From NCBI GenBank assembly GCA_050944435.1, contig JBMNRB010000007.1:79279-143278 (forward strand): a stretch of 64,000 nt of DNA, written 5' to 3'. Under the pieces are notes generated by a model. The model did no database searches. It was not told where the DNA came from and worked only from the letters and a program-made list of their open reading frames with translations. Position 1 is the stretch's first letter. The number at the start of each line of letters is the position of its first letter. Positions 51,083-59,717 of this stretch are shown in pieces. The stretch is from Ruminococcus_G sp050944435. GTDB taxonomy: Bacteria; Bacillota; Clostridia; Lachnospirales; Lachnospiraceae. The translations under genes were made by a program, and so were the position numbers.

Positions 51083-52427
51083 AATTTTGTCTCCTCGCTT
51101 CTTTTCCGGCTGGTTTCTCTCCCAGCACAGCTCTGACGAAATCCTCGCCCCTTTCACCCACAATCCGGATGGGTACTCCCAGCGTGTCCTGCAGCTGCTG
51201 TACGGTCATATCGTCTAGAAATACCTTTTCTCCCTCCCGGAGCATATTGCAGGGAAGAAGAAGTTCTTCTCCTAATTCCTTTTCTGTCAGCTGTTCTTTT
51301 ATATCCTGTCCCACGATCAGCCCGGAAACCGTAATTTTTTCGCCGAAAAATTTGTTTTTAATCGGATAAACAGAAACCCCCACATTGGGATACTTCTTCT
51401 GTATCATTATAATATATTTTTTCAGAAATTCATACGGTAATTCTCCCGTCGCCGCCGATATTTTCCTGCTTTTTTCGTTTCCCTCTCTGCTTTCCAGCGA
51501 TTTTTCCACTTCTTCTTCCAGCAGCCGAAGCATACCCACTCCGTTTTCCAGCTGCGGATAGCCATCGTACCGCTTCTCTTCAGGAAGCGACTTCTCCGCA
51601 AGAATATACCATTCATCACTGCAGTGCACAAAATGGCTTCCTTTTTCCCGACAGAGTTTTTCCTGCCAGAAATGCACCTGATCAAGCACTTCTTCGGCAT
51701 CTTTTTTCTCAAAGGAAACAAGGGGGAACAATCCCTCCCTGTATTTTGTCAGCCCCACCGGAACTACCGACACGCTTTTCATCAAGGGCATCCATTCTGC
51801 CAGATCCTTTATGGTCTTGTCCAGTTCTTGTCCATCGTTTATGCCTTTGCAGAGCACGATCTGGCCATTCATCTCAATACCTGCGTCGTACAGCTTTCTG
51901 ATTTTCTGACATATATCGCCGGCAAACCGGTTTTTCAGCATCCGGCACCGCAGATCCGGATTGGTGGTATGCACCGATATATTAATAGGTTCCAGATGAT
52001 ACTGTATCACCCGGTTCAGATCTTCCTGGGACATATTGGTCAGTGTCACGTAATTCCCCTGCAGAAAGGACAGCCGGGAATCGTCGTCTTTAAAATAAAG
52101 AGTGTCCCGCATTCCCGGAGGCATCTGGTCAATAAAACAAAATACACATTTGTTGCTGCAGGAACGATAATCGTCCATAAACTCATTTTCAAAAACAATC
52201 CCCAGATCATCCTCATATTCTTTTTCGATTTCCAGCTCCCATTCCTCGCCATCCGGTTTTCGGATCAAAAGTTCCACGTACTCTTCGTTCAGCAGATAGT
52301 GATAATCGAAAACATCTTTTACAGTGGACCCGTTTATGGATATCAGCTCGTCTCCCGGTTCGATTTCCAGTTCCCAGGCAATGCTTCCTTCTTCCACTCC
52401 TTTGACAATATGATGTGTTTTTTTCAT
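51021..52427 (-). CDS. DUF512 family PDZ/radical-SAM-like protein
   Basis: A 468-residue protein of a family of unknown function common beside der in clostridia. An N-terminal PDZ-like domain (EGSIAWELEIEPGDELISING) is followed by a cysteine cluster SCSNKCVFCFIDQMPPGMR that resembles a radical-SAM CxxxCxxC site, then the DUF512 region (YVTLTNMSQEDL; SVSVVPVGLTKYREGL). The frame opens at 52496, but a consensus promoter covers 52468-52496, so the ATG at 52427, just before the PDZ domain, is the likely start. The C-terminus, rich in Cys and His, reads 62 bases into der. Confidence 0.88.
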   Translation of the reverse strand: MKKTHHIVKGVEEGSIAWELEIEPGDELISINGSTVKDVFDYHYLLNEEYVELLIRKPDGEEWELEIEKEYEDDLGIVFENEFMDDYRSCSNKCVFCFIDQMPPGMRDTLYFKDDDSRLSFLQGNYVTLTNMSQEDLNRVIQYHLEPINISVHTTNPDLRCRMLKNRFAGDICQKIRKLYDAGIEMNGQIVLCKGINDGQELDKTIKDLAEWMPLMKSVSVVPVGLTKYREGLFPLVSFEKKDAEEVLDQVHFWQEKLCREKGSHFVHCSDEWYILAEKSLPEEKRYDGYPQLENGVGMLRLLEEEVEKSLESREGNEKSRKISAATGELPYEFLKKYIIMIQKKYPNVGVSVYPIKNKFFGEKITVSGLIVGQDIKEQLTEKELGEELLLPCNMLREGEKVFLDDMTVQQLQDTLGVPIRIVGERGEDFVRAVLGEKPAGKEARRQNYEQTDCSHCGETQCGKIHTF

Positions 52428-52467
52428 TCCCGCACCCGTTCCTTTTCCACTTGTTTTCTGCTCTCTC

Positions 52468-52496
52468 ATTATAGATACCATTCCTGTTTCTGTCAA
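52468..52496 (-). promoter_or_regulatory. Consensus sigma-A promoter of DUF512-der-plsY-gpsA
   Basis: TTGACA (minus strand 52496-52491) and TATAAT (52473-52468) are perfect and 17 bases apart. The transcript would begin near 52461, which rules out the upstream ATG codons of the DUF512 frame as starts. Confidence 0.9.
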
Positions 52497-52530
52497 TCAG
52501 AGGTTGCATTTACATTATTCTTCAAATTTC

Positions 52531-52559
52531 TTGACTTTAAAATCCCCAGGCGTTAATAT
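52531..52559 (+). promoter_or_regulatory. Promoter of prs
   Basis: TTGACT (52531-52536) and TAATAT (52554-52559) are 17 bases apart, 34 bases before the prs start. It is divergent from the DUF512 promoter. Confidence 0.75.
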
Positions 52560-52592
52560 AAACTAGAATTAAATTTTACATGGAGGTCCTCA

Positions 52593-53765
52593 ATGGTAAA
52601 TTTAGATTTACTGAAAAAATCCATCCCTGTTGCACCCATCAAGATAGCGGCACTTCCGGGATGTGAAGAACTGGCGAATACGGTCAACGATTATCTGGTA
52701 GAATACCGTAAAGTCCTGTCTCAGGAAAAGCCTGTGCTTCCTTTTGCCGGTTATTTTGAAGATTCCTTCCTGATCGAATGCGAATGCCCCCGATTTGGCA
52801 CCGGCGAGGCAAAAGGACGGATACGGGAATCTGTACGGGGCACTGATTTATATATTATGTGCGACGTCACTAACTACAGTATGACCTATACTGTCTGCGG
52901 ATATGAAAATCACATGTCCCCTGACGATCACTATCAAAATCTGAAACGAATCATATCTGCTGCCACGGGAAAAGCGCACCGCATCAACGTGATCATGCCT
53001 TTCCTCTATGAAAGCCGGCAGCACAAACGTTCCCAGAGGGAGTCTTTGGACTGTGCCATCGCCCTCCAGGAACTGAGCGATATGGGAGTCAGCAACATAA
53101 TTACCTTCGACGCTCATGATCCGCGGGTGCAGAATGCCATACCGCTGAAAGGCTTTGAGAATTATATGCCTACATACCAGTTCCTCCAGGCGCTGATCAG
53201 CTCTGTTCCCGATCTGAAACTGGACAACGAACATCTGATGATTATCAGCCCGGATGAAGGGGCCATGAGCCGCGCGGTTTATTTCTCCAACGTGCTGGGT
53301 GTGGATATGGGTATGTTTTATAAACGGAGAGATTACTCCACTGTCGTTAACGGAAAAAATCCCATTGTCGCTCATGAATTCCTCGGCGATTCCATCGAGG
53401 GAAAAGACGTGATTATCATCGACGATATGATTTCTTCCGGCGAAAGTATGCTGGATGTGGCAAAAAAAGTCAAAGACCGTAAGGCGAACCGGGTATTCAT
53501 CTGTACTACCTTCGGTTTGTTCACGGAAGGTTTGGATAAATTCGATGAATATTATGAAAAAGGATTCATCGAGAAAGTGGTAACCACCGATTTGATTTAC
53601 CGGACGCCGGAACTGAAATCCAAACCTTATTACGAGGCTGCGCGGATGGGAAAATATCTGGCCAGTATTTTGGATATTCTGAACCATGACGTTTCTGTGG
53701 AAAAGGTCCGCTCCACCACTTCAAAAATCACCCAGCTTCTGGAACGTCAGAAAAAACTGAAATAA
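52593..53765 (+). CDS. prs: Ribose-phosphate pyrophosphokinase
   Basis: Makes PRPP from ribose 5-phosphate and ATP for nucleotide, His and Trp synthesis. The 390-residue protein is longer than the classical 310-320 residue form, as in several clostridia. It has the catalytic-loop region MPFLYESRQHKRSQRESL, TFDAHDPRVQN and the PRPP-binding VIIIDDMISSGESML. GGAGG lies seven bases before the ATG. It is a single-gene unit ending in the terminator shared with pgeF. Confidence 0.95.
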   Translation: MVNLDLLKKSIPVAPIKIAALPGCEELANTVNDYLVEYRKVLSQEKPVLPFAGYFEDSFLIECECPRFGTGEAKGRIRESVRGTDLYIMCDVTNYSMTYTVCGYENHMSPDDHYQNLKRIISAATGKAHRINVIMPFLYESRQHKRSQRESLDCAIALQELSDMGVSNIITFDAHDPRVQNAIPLKGFENYMPTYQFLQALISSVPDLKLDNEHLMIISPDEGAMSRAVYFSNVLGVDMGMFYKRRDYSTVVNGKNPIVAHEFLGDSIEGKDVIIIDDMISSGESMLDVAKKVKDRKANRVFICTTFGLFTEGLDKFDEYYEKGFIEKVVTTDLIYRTPELKSKPYYEAARMGKYLASILDILNHDVSVEKVRSTTSKITQLLERQKKLK

Positions 53766-53770
53766 AATGC

Positions 53771-53807
53771 GACGCTGTAAAACCGTTACGATTTTACAGC
53801 GTCGTTC
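53771..53807. terminator. Terminator shared by prs and pgeF
   Basis: GACGCTGTAAAA (53771-53782) pairs perfectly with TTTTACAGCGTC (53792-53803). The plus strand continues GTTCTTT. The end of pgeF, on the minus strand, reads into the stem and stops within it. Confidence 0.85.
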
Positions 53808-54655
53808 TTTATCTGCAGAAAAGCTCCCAGATTTCCCCGTTTTCCCCCCGACGCCCGATGGGAAAAAAGGAATTCCGGATTGCAGCAGGTACATAGGTTA
53901 CTCTCAAAAATGTGCTCCTTTTCCACACCGCTGCTCAGCAAATTAAAGCGGCATGCTTTCCATAAATCCAGATGATACTTTCCATTTCCATCATCCGTCA
54001 TCATCTCTCTGTACTGAGAAGGAGGATATGCTTTTCTGAACTTTTCTGCCACCTCTTCGCCAATTTCATAGCAGGAAACACAGATGGAAGGCCCGATGGC
54101 CGCCAGAATGTTTCCCGGTTTTGTACCGTAGGCCCGCTTCATCGCCCGTATCCCGTTCTTTATAATATTATTCACTGTCCCCTTCCATCCGGAATGCAGA
54201 AGGCCAATGGAACGAGTCACCGGATCCACCAGATAGATAGGAACGCAGTCCGCATAAAAAGTTGCCAGTACAATTCCCGGTACATTGGTGATCATACCGT
54301 CAACATCCGTGTAATCCCTTTCCCGAAGAATGCCCTTCCCTCTGTCTTCTTCTGTAACTACACGGATATTGACGGTATGGGTTTGGTCTGAGCAGACTAT
54401 ATCCTCCGTCCGAAAGCCCACCGCATCGGCCAGTCGTTCGTAATTTTCTCTCACCGCCTTCTCATCATCCCCCCTGGTGAAGCTTAAATTCATGGAGGAA
54501 AATATTCCTTCGCTGACCCCGCCTCTGCGGGTGGAAAAACAATGCCGGACAAAAGATACCATCTCCAGCGCCGGCCAGGTCAGAAAAACCACATCTTTTT
54601 TATGATTAATAACCATTCTTTCCTGATTCGGATTCTTCCATTTAATTTTTATCAT
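53786..54655 (-). CDS. pgeF: Peptidoglycan editing factor PgeF (laccase-domain, YfiH family)
   Basis: A metal-dependent hydrolase of the multicopper-like YfiH fold, thought to correct misincorporated residues in cell-wall precursors and also active on purine nucleosides. The 289 residues have CSDQTHTVNIR, TFYADCVPIYLVD and LLHSGWKGTVNNI, which hold the His-Cys-His zinc ligands. AGGAG precedes the ATG by seven bases. It ends inside the shared terminator. Confidence 0.92.
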   Translation of the reverse strand: MIKIKWKNPNQERMVINHKKDVVFLTWPALEMVSFVRHCFSTRRGGVSEGIFSSMNLSFTRGDDEKAVRENYERLADAVGFRTEDIVCSDQTHTVNIRVVTEEDRGKGILRERDYTDVDGMITNVPGIVLATFYADCVPIYLVDPVTRSIGLLHSGWKGTVNNIIKNGIRAMKRAYGTKPGNILAAIGPSICVSCYEIGEEVAEKFRKAYPPSQYREMMTDDGNGKYHLDLWKACRFNLLSSGVEKEHIFESNLCTCCNPEFLFSHRASGGKRGNLGAFLQIKNDAVKS

Positions 54656-54679
54656 ATTTTTACTCCTGTACTGCTATTT

Positions 54680-55030
54680 TCAGCACTCAAATGCATTTTT
54701 GTAAATCCGCAATCTATTTCGTAAAACAGATATCACATCAAAGCGACAGGGCATATCCTGTGAAATATTCATTTCCATCATGTACCAGCGGGCTGTCCGG
54801 GAAATCCGTTTCTGTTTCTCCCGGCCCACCGCTTCTTCCGGCACTCCCTGCCGTGTACTGCTGCGATATTTGACTTCTGCAAATACCAGCGTTTCTTTGT
54901 CCATGGCGATCAGATCTATCTCTCCCAGGGGACATCGGTAATTTTTTTCCAGAATCACATAGCCCTGTTCCTGCAAAAGCCTTCCTGCCACCTCTTCGTA
55001 TTCTTTTCCCAGCTTCCTTTTATTTGCCAT
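54680..55030 (-). CDS. yraN: YraN family endonuclease-like protein (UPF0102)
   Basis: A 116-residue protein with the restriction-endonuclease-like core LGKEYEEVAGRLLQEQGYVI, GEIDLIAMDKETLVFAEVKYRS; the Asp and Glu-x-Lys are the nuclease-fold residues. Its function in the family is not settled. It lies downstream of rnhB, as often seen. A small hairpin overlaps the ribosome binding site. Confidence 0.93.
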   Translation of the reverse strand: MANKRKLGKEYEEVAGRLLQEQGYVILEKNYRCPLGEIDLIAMDKETLVFAEVKYRSSTRQGVPEEAVGREKQKRISRTARWYMMEMNISQDMPCRFDVISVLRNRLRIYKNAFEC

Positions 55031-55032
55031 TT

Positions 55033-55061
55033 ATCAGCCTTTCCACTCTCTTCCGGCTGAT
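55033..55061 (-). promoter_or_regulatory. Small hairpin over the yraN ribosome binding site
   Basis: ATCAGCC and GGCTGAT (55033-55039 with 55055-55061) can form a seven-base-pair stem just before the yraN ATG, taking in part of the AAAGG ribosome binding region. It might lower translation; evidence is limited to the pairing. Confidence 0.3.
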
Positions 55062-55084
55062 TATATATCCTGTTCCCTCCGGCA

Positions 55085-55837
55085 TTACACAAAATGCTTG
55101 ATAAAACTTTTCCGGTGAATGGGAGAGGGCCCGTATTGTTTCAATGCCTCGATATGGCCTGCCGAACCATATCCTTTATGAGATGCGAACCCATACTGAG
55201 GAAATTCCCGGTCATATTCTATCATCAGCCGGTCCCTGGTAACTTTTGCGATAATGCTGGCTGCAGCGATAGAAATACTTTTCGCATCTCCCTTTATAAT
55301 GGGTACCTGCATAATATCAATTCCCGGTATGGTTACCGCGTCATTCAGCAGCACCTGGGGCTCCGCCGAAAGCTTTCCCACAGCTTCCCTCATGGCCTCA
55401 TAAGTAGCCTGCAGAATGTTGATTTCATCGATCCTTGCAGGAGAAGCGTATCCCACTCCCACTGCGCAGGCTTTCTTCATAATCGCTTCATAAAGCTCTT
55501 CCCGCTTTGCCGGGGAAAGCTTTTTCGAATCATTTATGTACAGGATCTGACAGTCTTTTGGCAGAATCACCGCCGCTGCCACCACTGGTCCGGCCAAGGG
55601 GCCTCTCCCGGCTTCGTCGATTCCGCAGATGATCCCTTCTTTTTCGTACTGGTATTCATACTGCTTCATTCTTTCCAGTCTCTTGATTTCCTGCCGCATC
55701 TTTTCCTGTTTCTTTTCATACTTCCTAACCAGGGCCGCCACTGAAGCTCTGGGATCTTCCCGGTAAGCCATGAGGAGTTCCGTCACCTTTTCCGCCGGTG
55801 CCTCCTCCAATTCTTTTTTTATCTCATTTACCGTCAT
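55085..55837 (-). CDS. rnhB: Ribonuclease HII
   Basis: Cleaves RNA in RNA-DNA hybrids and single ribonucleotides in DNA. The 250 residues have a charged helical N-terminal extension of about 70 residues, then ICGIDEAGRGPLAGPVVAAA (metal-binding Asp-Glu), LLNDAVTIPG and GDAKSISIAAASIIAKVTRD. The start is uncertain among the ATGs at 55840 and 55837, which follow a weak AAAGAAG site and overlap the end of rbgA. Confidence 0.96.
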   Translation of the reverse strand: MTVNEIKKELEEAPAEKVTELLMAYREDPRASVAALVRKYEKKQEKMRQEIKRLERMKQYEYQYEKEGIICGIDEAGRGPLAGPVVAAAVILPKDCQILYINDSKKLSPAKREELYEAIMKKACAVGVGYASPARIDEINILQATYEAMREAVGKLSAEPQVLLNDAVTIPGIDIMQVPIIKGDAKSISIAAASIIAKVTRDRLMIEYDREFPQYGFASHKGYGSAGHIEALKQYGPSPIHRKSFIKHFV

Positions 55838-56687
55838 CATGTTCTTCTTTCGGATATTCCAATGTGATGCGCCCGATTTTTCCGCTCCGGAATTCATCCA
55901 GAATCAGCCGGGCTGTTTTTGTATAGTCCAGTTGTCCTCCCTTTAAAAGGCATTGCCGTTTCAGGCCGATTTTTTCCAGCACATCGACCGGCCGGCCGGT
56001 TTCGTCAATCTCAAATCTCTGCCTGATCAGACCGGGATAGTTCTCCTTAACCAACGCCAGCAGTTCCAAAGATAATTCTTCCACATTGAGAATTTCATCT
56101 TTGATGGAACCGATCATTGCCAGCTTCAGTCCTACGCTCTGATCCTCAAACTTCGGCCATAAGATTCCCGGCGTATCCAGAAGTTCCACATTTTTGTTCA
56201 GTCGAATCCACTGTTTGCCCTTGGTCACACCGGGCTTGTTTCCTGTTTTGGTGCAGGCCCTTCCCGCAAAAGAATTGATAAATGTGGATTTGCCAACATT
56301 AGGTATACCTACAACCATGGCACGCACGGGACGATTTTTTATCCCGCGTCTTTTATCCCTTTCCAGTTTTTCTCTGCATGCTTCCAGCACAGCGCCGTTT
56401 ACCGCTTTCAGCCCTGTCCCTCTCTGAGAATTCACCTTCAGCACCAGGAATCCCTTCGACTGAAAGTATTCGTTCCACTGTTCATTATATCTTTCATCTG
56501 CCAGATCTGATTTGTTCAGCAGAATCAGCCGCGCTTTGTTTTTCCCCAATTCATCGATGTCCGGATTTCTGCTGGACAGAGGGATCCGTGCATCCACCAG
56601 CTCAATAATCAAATCAATCAGTTTAATATCTTCCTGCATCATCCGCCGGGCCTTGGTCATATGCCCCGGATACCATTGATAATTCAT
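55824..56687 (-). CDS. rbgA: Ribosome biogenesis GTPase RbgA (YlqF)
   Basis: A circularly permuted GTPase for late 50S assembly. In the 287 residues the G4 motif LLNKSDLAD comes before G1 VVGIPNVGKSTFINSF and G3 LDTPGILWPKF, as expected for the permuted order. The N-terminus YQWYPGHMTKARRMMQ is diagnostic. It lies eight bases after lepB. Confidence 0.97.
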   Translation of the reverse strand: MNYQWYPGHMTKARRMMQEDIKLIDLIIELVDARIPLSSRNPDIDELGKNKARLILLNKSDLADERYNEQWNEYFQSKGFLVLKVNSQRGTGLKAVNGAVLEACREKLERDKRRGIKNRPVRAMVVGIPNVGKSTFINSFAGRACTKTGNKPGVTKGKQWIRLNKNVELLDTPGILWPKFEDQSVGLKLAMIGSIKDEILNVEELSLELLALVKENYPGLIRQRFEIDETGRPVDVLEKIGLKRQCLLKGGQLDYTKTARLILDEFRSGKIGRITLEYPKEEHDDGK

Positions 56688-56695
56688 AAATCACC

Positions 56696-57268
56696 TCAAC
56701 TTCCTACAAATCCCAGTTTACTCATGGGAGAAATGACAAACCAAAGCTTGCCGATAATATAATCCTTCTTCACATTACCCACGTCGGCAAAGCGGCTGTC
56801 CACACTGCTGTTCCGATTGTCTCCCAGCACGAAATATTCATCCGATGCCAGTGTAATTGGTTCTTCCGCCAGCCCCGCATTTACAATTTTCGGAACATCC
56901 CTCTGTTCCACATAAGTTTCTTCGTTAATCAGAATATTCCCATCCACAATCTGAATCGTATCTCCCGGCACGCCTATTACCCGTTTAATATGGGTACTGG
57001 CTTTTTCATCATTACTGGTGCGAAATGCAATCACATCCCCTCTTTTTGGGGAAGTAATGCGGTAAACAGCCCGGTTAACCAGAAATTTATCTCCCGCTGA
57101 AAAAGAGGGATCCATCGAACCTTCCTGAAGCACTACCGTCTGGCAAAACATAATAGAAAGAAGTGCCGCCAGGCCAATGGTCAGTCCGATCTGCAAGACC
57201 CAGACCAACACCTTTTTCAGCCTTGTCTGCGCAAAATAATCTCTTAAGTATCTTAAATTTACTTCCAT
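56696..57268 (-). CDS. lepB: Signal peptidase I
   Basis: A membrane serine protease that removes signal peptides. The 190 residues have one N-terminal membrane segment (about 19-45). The catalytic serine S51 is in LQEGSMDPSFSAGD and the catalytic lysine K95 in THIKRVIGVPGD; GDNRNSSVDSR follows. It may process the two secreted choline-binding-repeat proteins in this window. Confidence 0.96.
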   Translation of the reverse strand: MEVNLRYLRDYFAQTRLKKVLVWVLQIGLTIGLAALLSIMFCQTVVLQEGSMDPSFSAGDKFLVNRAVYRITSPKRGDVIAFRTSNDEKASTHIKRVIGVPGDTIQIVDGNILINEETYVEQRDVPKIVNAGLAEEPITLASDEYFVLGDNRNSSVDSRFADVGNVKKDYIIGKLWFVISPMSKLGFVGS

Positions 57269-57313
57269 TTTTCCTCCATGGTAATCAGAGCGGCTTTACA
57301 CCTGGATGCGCAA

Positions 57314-57346
57314 ACAGGGACAAACTACAATTGTAATTGTCCCTGT
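57314..57346 (-). terminator. Terminator between rplS and lepB
   Basis: ACAGGGACAA (57314-57323) pairs perfectly with TTGTCCCTGT (57337-57346). Only a short T run follows on the minus strand, so read-through into lepB, which has no visible promoter, is likely. Confidence 0.65.
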
Positions 57347-57357
57347 CACTGTTTTCC

Positions 57358-57705
57358 TTATCTTACTAATTCTTTTACTTTCGCAGCTTTACCTACGCGA
57401 TCTCTCAAGTAATTCAGTTTTGCACGTCTTACTTTACCGCGTCTTACCACTTCAATTTTCTCCACATTGGGGGAATGAAGGGGCCATGTTTTCTCAACGC
57501 CGATTCCGTTGGAGTTCTTTCTTACGGTGAAAGTTTCACGGTTTCCGCCGCCCTGACGTTTCAGAACAACACCTTCAAAAATCTGGATTCTTTCTCTGTT
57601 TCCCTCTTTGATTTTTCCGTGAACTCTGACTGTGTCACCTACGCGGAACTCATCCACTTCAGCTTTCATCTGAGCTGCTTCGATGTTTTTGATAATTTCG
57701 TTCAT
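57358..57705 (-). CDS. rplS: 50S ribosomal protein L19
   Basis: The 115-residue protein has the L19 core FRVGDTVRVHGKIKEGNRER, IQIFEGVVLKRQGGG and RRGKVRRAKLNYLRDRVGKA. It is part of the trmD-linked ribosomal block. It has its own promoter 82 bases upstream, and the leader could host L19 autoregulation, though no known motif was recognised. Confidence 0.98.
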   Translation of the reverse strand: MNEIIKNIEAAQMKAEVDEFRVGDTVRVHGKIKEGNRERIQIFEGVVLKRQGGGNRETFTVRKNSNGIGVEKTWPLHSPNVEKIEVVRRGKVRRAKLNYLRDRVGKAAKVKELVR

Positions 57706-57786
57706 CTTTTTTCTCCTTTAATCTCTGGATGTTCGTAATACGTTTTCGTAACAGCGGACCATCTCTTTTTATTCACAACGTGGTTA

Positions 57787-57815
57787 ATTATACTATATGC
57801 AGCACATATTTGCAA
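57787..57815 (-). promoter_or_regulatory. Promoter of rplS
   Basis: TTGCAA (minus strand 57815-57810) and a perfect TATAAT (57792-57787) are 17 bases apart, in the 150-base gap after trmD. Confidence 0.75.
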
Positions 57816-57855
57816 GTATTTTTTGTTCTTCACACCCGGTGGTTCATGATCTCAA

Positions 57856-58545
57856 CTATTCTAAATGTTTTTCCCAGAGATCCGGCCTTCTCTCCCTGGT
57901 CCGCTTTATGGACTGCTCCCTTCTCCATGCTTCAATATTGGCATGATGCCCCGACAAAAGGACTTCCGGCACTTCTTTTCCGCGCCAGACCGCCGGGCGG
58001 GAATACTGAGGATATTCCAGCAGATCATCCTGAAAAGATTCGGACGAAGCGGATTCTTCGTTGCTCAGCACCCCCGGCACCAGCCGTGAGATAGCGTCGA
58101 TCATTACCATAGCCGGAAGTTCTCCGCCTGTCAGTACATAATCTCCGATGGAGACATAATCTGTCACAATCTCTTCCAGCACCCGTTCGTCGATTCCCTC
58201 ATAATGGCCGCACAGGAACAGCAGATCCTTTTCTTTTGCAAATTCTTCCGCCATTCTCTGATTAAACACCTTCCCCTGGGGCGTCACATAAATAACCCTG
58301 GGCCGGCAGCCTATTTTTTCCACCGATGCCTGATAAGCACTGTACACCGGCTCTGCCTGCATAACCATGCCGGCTCCTCCGCCATAAGGATAATCATCCA
58401 CTTTCATATGTTTATTTCCCGCATAATCCCGAATATTTATGCAGTCAAGGTCAATCACCCCCTGACTGATGGCTCGTCCGATGATACTGGTGTTCAGCCC
58501 CTGTTCAATCATCTCCGGAAATAAAGTCAGCACATGATATTTCAT
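57856..58545 (-). CDS. trmD: tRNA (guanine-N1-)-methyltransferase TrmD
   Basis: Methylates G37 of tRNAs reading CNN codons, which prevents frameshifts. The 229-residue SPOUT protein has VDDYPYGGGAGMVMQ, LLFLCGHYEGIDERV and the knot segment SIGDYVLTGGELPAMVMIDA. It follows rimM by ten bases. Confidence 0.97.
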   Translation of the reverse strand: MKYHVLTLFPEMIEQGLNTSIIGRAISQGVIDLDCINIRDYAGNKHMKVDDYPYGGGAGMVMQAEPVYSAYQASVEKIGCRPRVIYVTPQGKVFNQRMAEEFAKEKDLLFLCGHYEGIDERVLEEIVTDYVSIGDYVLTGGELPAMVMIDAISRLVPGVLSNEESASSESFQDDLLEYPQYSRPAVWRGKEVPEVLLSGHHANIEAWRREQSIKRTRERRPDLWEKHLE

Positions 58546-58555
58546 GATTCCTCCT

Positions 58556-59062
58556 TTATATCAAACCCTCCAGCAAATGAACTTTCATCCATCCTTCTTC
58601 CACTTTTACTTCCAGTATGCAGTCGCGGATGGCCGGTATCAGCACCTCTCCGTACCGCTCTGTCTCGACCACATAGACGTCGTTGGCTCCTGTCTGCAAA
58701 ACGTCTTTCAATTTCCCCAGCCGTTCTTCCTGATCTGTCACAACTTCCATCCCGATCAAGTCCGCAACAAAATACTCATTTGCCTTCAGCTTTACCGCAT
58801 GTTCTCTGGTGACATAAAGGCTTTTCCGGCGAAGGTTTTCCACATCCTCAATCCGGTCAAACCCTTTCATCTTCAAAATAACAAGATTTTTAAAAAATCT
58901 AACGCTCTCAATTTCAACTCTTTGCTGTCCCTTTCCCGTATCCAGCATAACCTCTTTCAGGTTTTTAAACCGTTTTGGATCATCGGTAGTTGGAAACACC
59001 TTGACCTCTCCCCGAAGTCCATGGGTGGAAGTAATCACACCCACCTGCAGCATCTGTTCCAT
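58556..59062 (-). CDS. rimM: 16S rRNA processing protein RimM
   Basis: An assembly factor of the 30S head that binds S19. The 168-residue protein has LQVGVITSTHGLRGEVKVFPTTDD at its N-terminal barrel (split here as GVITSTHGLRGEV and KVFPTTDD) and a PRC domain (EYFVADLIGMEV; VYVVETERYGEVLIPAI). The open frame begins at 59083, but the ATG at 59062 follows GGAG by eight bases and matches the family start. Confidence 0.94.
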   Translation of the reverse strand: MEQMLQVGVITSTHGLRGEVKVFPTTDDPKRFKNLKEVMLDTGKGQQRVEIESVRFFKNLVILKMKGFDRIEDVENLRRKSLYVTREHAVKLKANEYFVADLIGMEVVTDQEERLGKLKDVLQTGANDVYVVETERYGEVLIPAIRDCILEVKVEEGWMKVHLLEGLI

Positions 59063-59111
59063 GTTCCATTCTCCCATCCGCACAACTGCACCCAGGCAAT
59101 CAGAAAGAAAA

Positions 59112-59149
59112 CGCAGCAGGCAATCTTTCTATCCAAAAGTTGCCTGCTG
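59112..59149 (-). terminator. Terminator-like hairpin between khpA and rimM
   Basis: GCAGCAGGCAA (59112-59122) pairs with TTGCCTGCTGC (59139-59149), 11 pairs. The minus strand continues GTTTTCTTTC. It probably attenuates transcription into rimM-trmD. Confidence 0.7.
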
Positions 59150-59159
59150 CACCCATCAA

Positions 59160-59390
59160 TTACATGATATCTACAATCACTTTTTTGTCACATTTTGAAG
59201 AAGCTGACTTGACCACTGTCCGGATTGCTTTAGCAATTCTTCCCTGACGTCCGATCACTTTCCCCATATCAGAAGGTGCAACTTTCAGTTCCACTATAAT
59301 GGTATGTTCTTCTTCCTTCTGCGTCACTGCAACTTCCTCTGGATGTTCCACCAGGGCTTTTGCAATTACTTCAACTAATTCTTTCATCAC
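59160..59390 (-). CDS. khpA: KH-domain RNA-binding protein KhpA
   Basis: A 76-residue single KH-domain protein with the loop VIGRQGRIAKAIRTVVK. It acts with KhpB in regulating cell-wall growth and division in other Firmicutes. It is always near rpsP and rimM in this block. A small hairpin (CTTCCTGT / ACAGGAAG) lies just before its ribosome binding site. Confidence 0.95.
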   Translation of the reverse strand: MMKELVEVIAKALVEHPEEVAVTQKEEEHTIIVELKVAPSDMGKVIGRQGRIAKAIRTVVKSASSKCDKKVIVDIM

Positions 59391-59436
59391 ATACCTCCCT
59401 TCCTGTTTTCACAGGAAGCAGTGCATTCAAAAAGTT

Positions 59437-59682
59437 TTATTTCTCGATACCAGCTAATTTGAAAAGCTTTCCGACAATCTCTGTCGGCTGAGCGCCATTT
59501 GCCAGCCATCTTTTCGCTGCTTCTTCGTTGATTTTGTACATGGTGGGATCCTGTGTGGGATCGTACAAACCGATTTCCTCGATAAATCTTCCATCTCTGG
59601 GAGATCTGGAATCAGCTACAACGATTCTATAGAAAGGAGCTTTTTTCTGTCCCATTCTTCTTAATCTGATTTTTACTGCCAT
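59437..59682 (-). CDS. rpsP: 30S ribosomal protein S16
   Basis: An 81-residue ribosomal protein with VKIRLRRMGQKKAPFYRIVV, DSRSPRDGRFIEEIGLYDP and KRWLANGAQPTEIV. The ATG at 59682 follows AAGGAGG by eight bases; the codons before it are not part of the protein. It is 35 bases downstream of ffh. Confidence 0.98.
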   Translation of the reverse strand: MAVKIRLRRMGQKKAPFYRIVVADSRSPRDGRFIEEIGLYDPTQDPTMYKINEEAAKRWLANGAQPTEIVGKLFKLAGIEK

Positions 59683-59717
59683 CTGTTTCACCTCCTTACA
59701 ATCTTTCAGTTATTGTA